Assembly (NCBI GenBank): GCA_937901105.1
Contig: CALCHD010000045.1
Coordinates: 1 to 5,341, forward strand
Length of the DNA: 5,341 nucleotides
Direction: 5' to 3'
Source of the DNA: an uncultured Bacteroidales bacterium
GTDB lineage: Bacteria > Bacteroidota > Bacteroidia > Bacteroidales > UBA932
Of this stretch, positions 1-5,341 are shown in pieces. A model generated the notes under the pieces. The model was not told where the DNA came from. It made no database searches and worked only from the letters and a program-made list of their open reading frames with translations. Every line of letters begins with the position of its first letter. Positions within the stretch are counted from its first letter, which is position 1. A program made the position numbers and the translations under genes.

Positions 1-2981
1 TTCTTCTCAACCGTGCCCCTACACTTCACCGTCTCGGTATCCAGGCATTCCAGCCAAAGATGATCGAGGGTAAGGCAATCCAGTTGCACCCGCTTGCATG
101 TACTGCGTTCAACGCCGACTTCGACGGTGACCAGATGGCTGTTCACTTGCCACTCAGCAACGAGGCTGTACTTGAGGCACAGATGCTCATGCTCCAGTCT
201 CACAACATACTGAACCCTTCAAACGGTGCACCTATCGCTGTGCCTTCACAGGATATGGTACTCGGTTTGTACTACATAACAAAGCTGCGTGAAGGCGCCA
301 AAGGCTCGGGCATGACATTCTACGGTCCCGAGGAGGCACTCATCGCCTACAACCAGGGCCGTGTTGCAATCCATGCACCGGTAAAGGTTATGGTTGAGGA
401 TATCGATGAGAACGGCGACTACATCCAGGTATTGCGCGAGACATCTGTCGGCCGAATCATCGTCAACCAGATTGTTCCACGCGAGATGGGTTATATCAAC
501 CAGATTATCTCAAAGAAGTCACTGCGTGACATCATCACCGAGGTTATCAAGCGCGTAGGTGTTGCACGCTCGGCCGAATTCCTCGATGGTATCAAGAACC
601 TTGGTTACCAGATGGCCTTCCAGGGCGGTCTGTCATTCAACCTCGACGATGTCATCATTCCAAAGGAGAAAGAGGAACTCGTACGCAAGGGTAACGAGAA
701 GGTTGAGGAGATTCTCGCAGAGTATAACCTCGGTCTTATCACCGACAAGGAGCGTTATAACAAGGTTGTCGACGAGTGGACACACGTAAATGCCGACTTG
801 GCAAATGTGTTGATGAAGACTATCTCAACCGACGACCAGGGCTTCAACTCGGTATACATGATGCTCGATTCAGGTGCCCGTGGTTCTAAGGACCAGATTC
901 GTCAGCTCTCCGGTATGCGTGGTCTTATGGCCAAGCCGCAGAAGGCCGGTTCAGAGGGTGCACAGATTATCGAGAACCCGATTCTTTCTAACTTTAAGGA
1001 GGGTCTTTCGGTGCTCGAGTACTTTATCTCTTCTCACGGTGCGCGTAAGGGTCTTGCCGATACCGCTTTGAAGACAGCCGATGCCGGTTACCTCACACGT
1101 CGTCTTGTAGACGTTTCGCACGACGTAATCATCAACGAGGAGGATTGCGGTACATTGAGAGGTCTTGTTGCTACAGCTATCAAGAACAAGGACGACATTG
1201 TTGAGAGCTTGTACGACAGAATCTTGGGTAGAACAACTGTACATGATGTATACAACCCTCTTACCGGTGAGAAGATCATCGGTGCCGGTGAGGAGATTAC
1301 AGAGGATATTGCAGCTCTTATTGAGTCATTGCCAATTGAGGCTGTTGAGATCCGTTCAGTGCTTACTTGTGAGAGCAAGAAAGGTGTCTGTGCAAAATGT
1401 TACGGACGTAACCTTGCACGCGGCAAGATGGTTGAGAAAGGTGAGGTTGTTGGTGTTATTGCAGCACAGTCAATCGGTGAGCCAGGTACACAGCTTACAC
1501 TTCGTACTTTCCACGTGGGTGGTACGGCATCCGGTAGCGTAACAGAGAGTGAGATCAAATCTAAATATGAGGGTAAGATAGAGTTTGAGGAGTTGAGGAC
1601 AATTACAAAAGTTGAGGGAGAGGAGAGCAGACAGATTGTAGTTGGACGTACTGCAGAGATGAGAATCGTTGATCCTAATACAGGCATCACATTGTCACAG
1701 TACAACATCCCTTACGGTGCAGACCTTTACAAGACTGAAGGCGACCTTGTTACCAAAGGTGACCTTATCTGTAAATGGGATCCATATAACGCGGTTACCA
1801 TTACAGAGCAGGCTGGTAAGGTATGGTATGACGGACTTGTTGAGGGCGTTACATACAGAGAGGAGTCTGCCGATGAGTTCTCATTGCATAGAGATAAAGT
1901 TGTTATTGAGAGCAGGGACAAGTCAAAGAACCCTATCATCAGAATTATGGACAAGGACGGCAACGAGCTTAAACAGTATAACTTGCCAGTAGGTGCCCAT
2001 ATCATGGTTGAGAACGGTCAGGAGCTTACTGCTGGTGACATCCTTATCAAGATTCCTCGTGCAATCGGCAAGTCTGGTGATATCACCGGAGGTCTTCCTC
2101 GTGTAACCGAGCTGTTTGAGGCACGTAACCCTTCTAACCCTGCTATTGTATCAGAGATCAATGGTGAGGTTCTAATGGGCAAGATCAAACGTGGTAACAG
2201 GGAGATCATTGTAAAGAGCAAGACCGGTGAGGAGAAACGTTACTTGGTTCCGCTATCAAAACAGATCCTTGTACAGGAGAACGACTATGTACGCGCAGGT
2301 ATGCCGCTTTCTGACGGTGCAATTGCTCCAGCAGATATCTTGGCAATCCAGGGTCCTACAAAAGTTCAGGAGTACATCGTTAACGAGATCCAGGAGGTTT
2401 ACCGCCTTCAGGGTGTGAAGATCAACGACAAGCACTTTGAGATTATTGTAAGACAGATGATGCGTAAGGTGGAGATTGTTGATCCAGGTGATACAAGATT
2501 CCTTCCAGAGCAGCTTGTAGACAAATGGGAGTTCATGCAGGAGAATGACGAGATCTGGGACAAGAAAGTTGTTCTTGATGCAGGTGACTCACAGAACTTG
2601 AAGGCAGGCCAGATTGTGACTGTAAGAAGATTGAGAGACGAAAACTCAATTTTGAAACGTCAGGACCTTAAGCTTGTTGAGGCTAGAGATGCAGTTCCTG
2701 CTACTTCTAACCAGGTTCTACAGGGTATTACAAGAGCAGCTCTTAAGACAAGCAGCTTTATGTCGGCAGCTTCCTTCCAGGAGACAACCAAAGTGCTCAG
2801 CGAGGCAGCTATCCACGGTAAAGTTGATACTTTGGAGGGTCTTAAAGAGAATGTTATCTGCGGTCATCCTATCCCTGCAGGTACAGGCCAGAGAGAGTAT
2901 GAAAAACTTGTTGTTGCTTCTATGGAAGACTACCAGAGAATGGCAAGAGCCAGAGCGGCAAAAGAGCAGCAGGCAGAGTAA
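1..2981 (+). CDS. rpoC: DNA-directed RNA polymerase subunit beta' (5'-truncated)
   Basis: This is the catalytic beta' subunit of RNA polymerase. The frame is open from base 3 (LLNRAPTLHRLGIQAF), so the gene enters from the left at about E. coli residue 421; the N-terminal zinc ribbon, clamp, lid and rudder are missing. The 992 residues seen include NADFDGD at 111-131, whose three aspartates bind the active-site magnesium. The bridge helix (VLEYFISSHGARKGLADTAL and following) lies near 1011-1115. Cysteines at 1146, 1368, 1389 and 1398 form the second zinc site. The trigger loop (GEPGTQLTLRTFHVGG) ends near 1524. About 185 residues resembling the SI3 insertion then separate the trigger-loop halves, which resume at DITGGLPRVTELFEARNP (2079 on). 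The end, including RLQGVKINDKH and SAASFQETTKVL, is typical, with a short tail after IPAGTG. rpoB is expected just upstream (inference). Codon usage changes sharply near 1120-1158. Identity is certain from collinear motifs. Confidence 0.99.
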   Translation, partial: LLNRAPTLHRLGIQAFQPKMIEGKAIQLHPLACTAFNADFDGDQMAVHLPLSNEAVLEAQMLMLQSHNILNPSNGAPIAVPSQDMVLGLYYITKLREGAKGSGMTFYGPEEALIAYNQGRVAIHAPVKVMVEDIDENGDYIQVLRETSVGRIIVNQIVPREMGYINQIISKKSLRDIITEVIKRVGVARSAEFLDGIKNLGYQMAFQGGLSFNLDDVIIPKEKEELVRKGNEKVEEILAEYNLGLITDKERYNKVVDEWTHVNADLANVLMKTISTDDQGFNSVYMMLDSGARGSKDQIRQLSGMRGLMAKPQKAGSEGAQIIENPILSNFKEGLSVLEYFISSHGARKGLADTALKTADAGYLTRRLVDVSHDVIINEEDCGTLRGLVATAIKNKDDIVESLYDRILGRTTVHDVYNPLTGEKIIGAGEEITEDIAALIESLPIEAVEIRSVLTCESKKGVCAKCYGRNLARGKMVEKGEVVGVIAAQSIGEPGTQLTLRTFHVGGTASGSVTESEIKSKYEGKIEFEELRTITKVEGEESRQIVVGRTAEMRIVDPNTGITLSQYNIPYGADLYKTEGDLVTKGDLICKWDPYNAVTITEQAGKVWYDGLVEGVTYREESADEFSLHRDKVVIESRDKSKNPIIRIMDKDGNELKQYNLPVGAHIMVENGQELTAGDILIKIPRAIGKSGDITGGLPRVTELFEARNPSNPAIVSEINGEVLMGKIKRGNREIIVKSKTGEEKRYLVPLSKQILVQENDYVRAGMPLSDGAIAPADILAIQGPTKVQEYIVNEIQEVYRLQGVKINDKHFEIIVRQMMRKVEIVDPGDTRFLPEQLVDKWEFMQENDEIWDKKVVLDAGDSQNLKAGQIVTVRRLRDENSILKRQDLKLVEARDAVPATSNQVLQGITRAALKTSSFMSAASFQETTKVLSEAAIHGKVDTLEGLKENVICGHPIPAGTGQREYEKLVVASMEDYQRMARARAAKEQQAE

Positions 2982-3000
2982 TCTATCACATAATAAGAGA

Positions 3001-3029
3001 AGAGCAATCGCGAGGTTGCTCTTTTTTTT
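3001..3029 (+). terminator. Rho-independent terminator of rpoC
   Basis: The arms AGAGCAATC (3001-3009) and GGTTGCTCT (3014-3022) form a 9-bp stem with one T-G wobble, closed by a GCGA tetraloop of the stable GNRA class. A run of eight T follows (3022-3029). It lies 20 bp after the rpoC stop and should end the rpoC transcript. Its T-tract overlaps the first bases of the downstream direct repeat. Confidence 0.93.
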
Positions 3030-3064
3030 GTGCATGAAAGGGGCGTTTTGTGCGCAAAGTTGGG
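3027..3064. repeat. 38-bp direct repeat, copy 1 (with inner inverted pair)
   Basis: This is the first of two 38-bp copies with a 51-bp period; it matches copy 2 at 36 of 38 positions, differing at 3044 (C, T in copy 2) and 3054 (G, A in copy 2). Inside it, TTTGTGCA (3027-3034) and TGCGCAAA (3051-3058) can pair as an 8-bp stem with a 16-nt loop. The 3054 difference keeps the stem as a U-G pair in plus-strand RNA. The copy starts within the rpoC terminator T-tract. Its function is unknown; a dispersed intergenic repeat or a protein-binding site are both possible. Confidence 0.85.
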
Positions 3065-3077
3065 AGTTGGGGTGATG

Positions 3078-3115
3078 TTTGTGCATGAAAGGGGTGTTTT
3101 GTGCACAAAGTTGGG
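3078..3115. repeat. 38-bp direct repeat, copy 2 (with inner inverted pair)
   Basis: This is the second copy of the unit, separated from the first by 13 bp (3065-3077). TTTGTGCA (3078-3085) and TGCACAAA (3102-3109) are perfect inverted repeats around a 16-nt loop. The right half also sits in the 12-bp palindrome TTTGTGCACAAA (3098-3109). It ends 33 bp before the predicted -33 box of the carbonic anhydrase gene, so an operator role is possible but nothing shows it. Confidence 0.85.
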
Positions 3116-3148
3116 GCACTGAAAGGAAGTTTGAGGGGGATTAAGGTA

Positions 3149-3182
3149 TTTGTGTGTAAATTATGCTTTTTTATTATATTTG
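3149..3182 (+). promoter_or_regulatory. Predicted Bacteroidota-type promoter for the carbonic anhydrase/lipoprotein unit
   Basis: TTTG (3149-3152) and TATATTTG (3175-3182) fit the Bacteroidota primary-sigma pattern TTTG ... TAnnTTTG. The spacing is 22 bp, slightly longer than the usual 19-21. The surroundings are AT-rich, and the predicted transcript start, a few bases past 3182, leaves a short leader before the ATG at 3206. Its place after the rpoC terminator supports a separate transcription unit. No clear Shine-Dalgarno is present, as is common in this phylum. Confidence 0.65.
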
Positions 3183-3205
3183 TGGTTCATAAATTTATCG
3201 GGAAT

Positions 3206-3712
3206 ATGGCAATTATTAGAGAGTTAAGGGGCTTTACCCCAAAATTTGGAAAGGACTGTTTCCTTGCAGAAAATGCTGCTATTATTGGTGATGTAACTAT
3301 GGGTGATGACTGCAGCATCTGGTACGGTACAGTATTGAGAGGAGATGTAAATACTATCAAGATAGGGGACAGGGTGAACATACAGGATGGTGCTGTTGTG
3401 CATACTTTGTATGAGAGGTCTGTAAGTGAGATTGGAAACGATGTTTCGGTGGGCCACAATGCAATTATCCACGGAGCAAAAATTGGAAACAATGTACTGA
3501 TAGGCATGGGTGCAATCATTATGGACAATGCAGTTGTTCCCGACAATACCATCATTGCAGCAGGTGCAGTGGTGTTGAGCAATGCAGTGCTTGAGCCGGG
3601 CGTATATGCAGGTATTCCGGCAAAGAAAGTAAAGGACTCGTCAGAGGCAGTATATGAGGCGGCACACAAGAATGCCCAGGGCTATCTGATGTACAAGGAG
3701 TGGTACAAATAA
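3206..3712 (+). CDS. Gamma-class carbonic anhydrase-like protein (left-handed beta-helix, hexapeptide repeats)
   Basis: This 168-residue cytoplasmic protein belongs to the gamma carbonic anhydrase family (CamH/YrdA/PaaY-like). Such proteins form trimers of left-handed beta-helices with metal bound between subunits; proven members hydrate CO2 to bicarbonate. Hexapeptide repeats run from about residue 22 to 140. The core SIWYGTVLRGDVN (37-49) carries the conserved Arg45 and Asp47; Gln60 is in VNIQDGAVVH; the three metal-ligand histidines are His66, His84 and His89 (VGHNAIIH). The two catalytic glutamates of archaeal Cam are not evident, and the acidic proton-shuttle loop is absent, as in CamH-type members, so activity is not assured. 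An open frame extends upstream to a GTG at 3101, but that start lies in repeat DNA upstream of the predicted promoter; family alignment supports ATG 3206 (MAIIRELRG). The lipoprotein gene follows after 15 bp. An acyltransferase role is a less likely alternative. Confidence 0.93.
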   Translation: MAIIRELRGFTPKFGKDCFLAENAAIIGDVTMGDDCSIWYGTVLRGDVNTIKIGDRVNIQDGAVVHTLYERSVSEIGNDVSVGHNAIIHGAKIGNNVLIGMGAIIMDNAVVPDNTIIAAGAVVLSNAVLEPGVYAGIPAKKVKDSSEAVYEAAHKNAQGYLMYKEWYK

Positions 3713-3727
3713 TAAAAACAGATTGAT

Positions 3728-4837
3728 ATGAAAAAACTAGTTCTAATTGCAGCTGCAGCATTTATGGCAGCATGCTCACAGCCAGACAATGGCTACACAG
3801 TAAGCGTATCAGTTTCAGGTGACCTTACACAGTTGCCTAACGATACTCTAATCCTTACAGGCGGTACAAGAAAATCTCCAGTAGCTGATACTCTTGTGCT
3901 AGCAGACGGCAAATGCACTTTTAAAGGCCAGACTAACACCCCTACAAGCTATGCACTTGCATTCAAAGGTGGCAAAGCTTTCGCACGCGTATTTGTTGAG
4001 AACCAGAAGTACAATGTGTCTTTTGACGCTTCAGACCTAAAGAAAGTTGAGGTTGTTGGAGGTAATGTACAGACTTTCATTAACGAGGTGAATGCAAAGA
4101 AAGCAGAGCTTTATGCTGCAAATAACATTGATTCTTTGATGAAAGTATATCGTGAACTTGATGATGACCAGAAAAAGGCACTGTTTGAGTTGAGAGCCAA
4201 ATGTGATGGTGAGGTTAACGAGATGGTTAAGGCTTATCTTGCTGCTAACCCTCTTTCTGACTATGCATTGTACACTTTGGCAACAGAGGTAGGCAACATG
4301 CCGGTTGAGGAGGCAGAGGCTAAACTTGCAGCATTTGACACACTTCCTGCATTCGCTGAGAACGTTATCCTTAAAGAGACTAAAGAGACTGTTGCTTTGA
4401 TCAAGTCTTTGCAGCCAGGCAACCAGGCTCCTGATTTCGTTCAGAACGACCCTGCTGGAAACCCAATCAAGTTCTCTGACATCTACTCAAAGAACAAACT
4501 TACAATGGTTGACTTCTGGGCCAGCTGGTGCGGTCCTTGCCGTGCTTTCAATCCTGAGCTTGTAAAGATCTACAAGAAATACCACAAAAAAGGCTTTGAG
4601 ATCATTGGCGTATCTCACGACATGGATCATGGCAAATGGGTTAAAGGCATTGAGGACGACAAACTTACTTGGCCACAGGTTTCTGACCTTAAATACTGGG
4701 ACAATGAGGTTGGCAAGATGTACTATGTAAGATATATCCCACAGAACATTTTCGTTGACCAGAACGGTGTGATTGTTGGAAGACAGATTGACAAGCCGGA
4801 GGTTGACAAGTTCATTGAGGATTTCCTAAGCAAATAA
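3728..4837 (+). CDS. DUF4369-like/TlpA-like thioredoxin-fold lipoprotein (thiol-disulfide oxidoreductase)
   Basis: This 369-residue exported lipoprotein is predicted to act in the periplasm or at the envelope. Residues 1-15 are a signal peptide (MKK, then a hydrophobic alanine-rich stretch), with a lipobox-like MAAC giving lipidated Cys16. Residues about 23-110 look like the beta-rich DUF4369 domain common before thioredoxin domains in Bacteroidota. A mostly helical, charged linker covers about 110-228. From Gly231 (GNQAPDF) to the end is a TlpA/ResA-like thioredoxin domain with WCGPC (Cys268, Cys271) and a probable cis-proline Pro338 in YIPQNIFVD. Related proteins reduce or exchange disulfides, for example in cytochrome c maturation; the substrate here is unknown. 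The start is ATG 3728, the only one giving the signal peptide. It probably shares a transcript with the carbonic anhydrase gene 15 bp upstream, and a terminator follows 19 bp after the stop. No frameshift is visible. Confidence 0.93.
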   Translation: MKKLVLIAAAAFMAACSQPDNGYTVSVSVSGDLTQLPNDTLILTGGTRKSPVADTLVLADGKCTFKGQTNTPTSYALAFKGGKAFARVFVENQKYNVSFDASDLKKVEVVGGNVQTFINEVNAKKAELYAANNIDSLMKVYRELDDDQKKALFELRAKCDGEVNEMVKAYLAANPLSDYALYTLATEVGNMPVEEAEAKLAAFDTLPAFAENVILKETKETVALIKSLQPGNQAPDFVQNDPAGNPIKFSDIYSKNKLTMVDFWASWCGPCRAFNPELVKIYKKYHKKGFEIIGVSHDMDHGKWVKGIEDDKLTWPQVSDLKYWDNEVGKMYYVRYIPQNIFVDQNGVIVGRQIDKPEVDKFIEDFLSK

Positions 4838-4856
4838 TCTTCCCGACAGATAACAT

Positions 4857-4896
4857 AGAGGATGACCCAAAAGCAAAAGGGGGCATCCTCTTTTTT
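4857..4896 (+). terminator. Rho-independent terminator after the thioredoxin lipoprotein gene
   Basis: GAGGATG (4858-4864) pairs with CATCCTC (4884-4890), extended inward past a small internal loop by CCC (4866-4868) with GGG, around an A-rich loop. Six T follow (4891-4896). It closes the carbonic anhydrase/lipoprotein unit. Confidence 0.9.
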
Positions 4897-4902
4897 ATAT
4901 AC

Positions 4903-5015
4903 TGATTAGGGAATATTTACGTAGGAGGACCTCATTCGACGGTTGCGAGTTATTCCGAAGGAATGACGAAGCAGAGGAGACTGCGTCGTCCTCCGAAGTG
5001 AATATTCTCTAATCA
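4903..5015. repeat. 113-nt imperfect inverted repeat with two inner hairpins (possible REP/MITE-like element or structured RNA)
   Basis: The 27-nt arms 4904-4930 and 4988-5014 are inverted copies matching at 23 of 27 positions, and one more pair (4903/5015) extends them. Read as plus-strand RNA, two of the four mismatches become G-U pairs. Inside are two adjacent hairpins. Hairpin A pairs 4949-4956 with 4960-4967 (8 bp including one G-U, GAA loop). Hairpin B pairs 4968-4974 with 4981-4987 (one mismatch, AGGAGA loop) and abuts the right arm of the outer stem. Bases 4931-4948 show no strong stem. No open frame or transposase is present and no clear target-site duplication flanks it. It sits between two terminators facing each other. 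Whether it is a dispersed palindromic repeat, a MITE relic or an RNA cannot be told from one copy. Confidence 0.8.
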
Positions 5016-5023
5016 TTTTAAAT

Positions 5024-5051
5024 AAAAAAGGAGACTTGTGCAGTCTCCTTT
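5024..5051 (-). terminator. Rho-independent terminator of purA
   Basis: AAAGGAGACT (5027-5036) and AGTCTCCTTT (5042-5051) form a perfect 10-bp stem with a 5-nt loop. On the minus strand the stem runs into six T (5029-5024), so it terminates leftward transcription. It lies 21 bp past the purA stop. The plus-strand side has no T-tract, so it is not a good plus-strand terminator. Confidence 0.92.
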
Positions 5052-5072
5052 AATGATATAATCTGGTGATGA

Positions 5073-5341
5073 TTACTCCTCGTTACGGAAGATGGTCTGA
5101 ACGCGGTCTGGGCCAAGTGAAATCACTGAAATTGGAACGTTAAGCTCTTTCTCAATGAATCTTACATAGTTCATGAACTCGAATGGAAGCTCCTCCTCAC
5201 GTGTAATCTGTGAAAGGTCTTTGTTCCAGCCCTTGAACTCTTTGTAGATTGGCTCAATCTCTGCGTAAGTGTCGTAAGGAACCTGATCGGTCTCAACGCC
5301 GTCAACTTTGTAGCCTATTGCAACTTTGATTGTGTCAAAGG
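5073..5341 (-). CDS. purA: Adenylosuccinate synthetase, C-terminal part (5' end outside window)
   Basis: The last 88 codons of a minus-strand gene end at TAA (plus-strand tta, 5073-5075). Translating the complement gives FDTIKVAIGYKVDGVE near the right edge, then EIEPIYKEFKGWNKD, LPFEFMNYVKFIEKELNVPI and the ending ISLGPDRVQTIFRNEE. The pattern of a tyrosine- and glycine-tryptophan-containing segment, the NYV.FIE helix and the GPDR motif matches the C-terminal region of PurA, where the GPDR segment helps form the nucleotide pocket. The enzyme joins IMP and aspartate using GTP to make adenylosuccinate, the first committed step to AMP, in the cytoplasm. About 340 N-terminal residues lie beyond the window. 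It converges on the lipoprotein gene and has its own terminator. Too short to appear as a full gene, but the match is clear. Confidence 0.94.
   Translation of the reverse strand, partial: FDTIKVAIGYKVDGVETDQVPYDTYAEIEPIYKEFKGWNKDLSQITREEELPFEFMNYVRFIEKELNVPISVISLGPDRVQTIFRNEE

Noticed and set aside
3098..3109. TTTGTGCACAAA palindrome as a CRP/FNR-type operator
   Set aside because: The half-sites lack the spacing and core of those sites, and copy 1 breaks the palindrome; it is better described as part of the repeat unit.
3027..3115. Short CRISPR array
   Set aside because: There are only two units, the intervening 13 bp is too short for a spacer, the repeats contain an inner dyad with a long loop, and no cas genes are present.
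2718..3119. Minus-strand open frame of 133 residues with a repeated QLCAQN.PFMHK peptide
   Set aside because: The peptide repetition is only the translation of the 38-bp DNA repeat, and most of the frame is antisense to rpoC and its terminator.
3101..3205. 35-residue N-terminal extension of the carbonic anhydrase-like protein from a GTG at 3101
   Set aside because: It begins inside repeat copy 2, lies upstream of the predicted promoter, and family members start near MAIIRELRG; the extension resembles no signal peptide of known use here.
3187..3669. Minus-strand open frame of 160 residues
   Set aside because: It is antisense to the well-supported gamma carbonic anhydrase-like gene and has no recognisable motifs.
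4373..4390. Tandem AAAGAGACT duplication in the lipoprotein gene
   Set aside because: It is an in-frame 9-bp repeat coding KET twice in a helical linker; it is too short to mean more than slippage.
4903..5015. tRNA or similar cloverleaf gene
   Set aside because: The outer stem is far too long for an acceptor stem, and there is no T-loop consensus or CCA-like end.

Overview
The window looks like chromosomal DNA of a Bacteroidota bacterium, most likely order Bacteroidales (Bacteroides/Prevotella-like). The basis is the RpoC and lipoprotein sequences, a promoter of the Bacteroidota type (TTTG, then TAnnTTTG) and the lack of clear Shine-Dalgarno sites. The genus is not decided by what I can see.

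Layout: (1) 1-2981 (+) is the 3' two-thirds of rpoC, the RNA polymerase beta' subunit, entering at about E. coli residue 421 and holding the catalytic NADFDGD motif, bridge helix, second zinc site, trigger loop with an SI3-like insertion, and C-terminus. (2) 2982-3205 is a 224-bp gap with a rho-independent terminator, two near-identical 38-bp direct repeats that each contain an inverted pair, and a promoter. (3) 3206-3712 (+) is a gamma-class carbonic anhydrase-like hexapeptide protein. (4) 3728-4837 (+) is a DUF4369-like/TlpA-like thioredoxin lipoprotein, 15 bp downstream and probably co-transcribed. (5) 4838-5072 is a convergent gap with a plus-strand terminator, a 113-nt imperfect inverted repeat that folds into an outer stem with two inner hairpins, and a minus-strand terminator. 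(6) 5073-5341 (-) is the C-terminal end of purA, adenylosuccinate synthetase, running off the right edge.

The genes are conserved housekeeping or envelope functions and show no obvious shared pathway. The rpoC unit ends at its own terminator, the carbonic anhydrase/lipoprotein pair forms a second unit, and purA converges on it. No defence system, CRISPR array, transposase, tRNA or rRNA is visible.

The least ordinary signals are an abrupt codon-usage change inside rpoC near 1120-1158 (by hand count, Arg AGA/AGG rises from 0 of 18 to 22 of 36, and Leu CTC falls from 16 of 38 to about 1 of 50), the paired repeats after rpoC, and the long structured element between the convergent terminators. 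I found no convincing undescribed multi-gene system; the two non-coding repeat elements are the best candidates for something undescribed.
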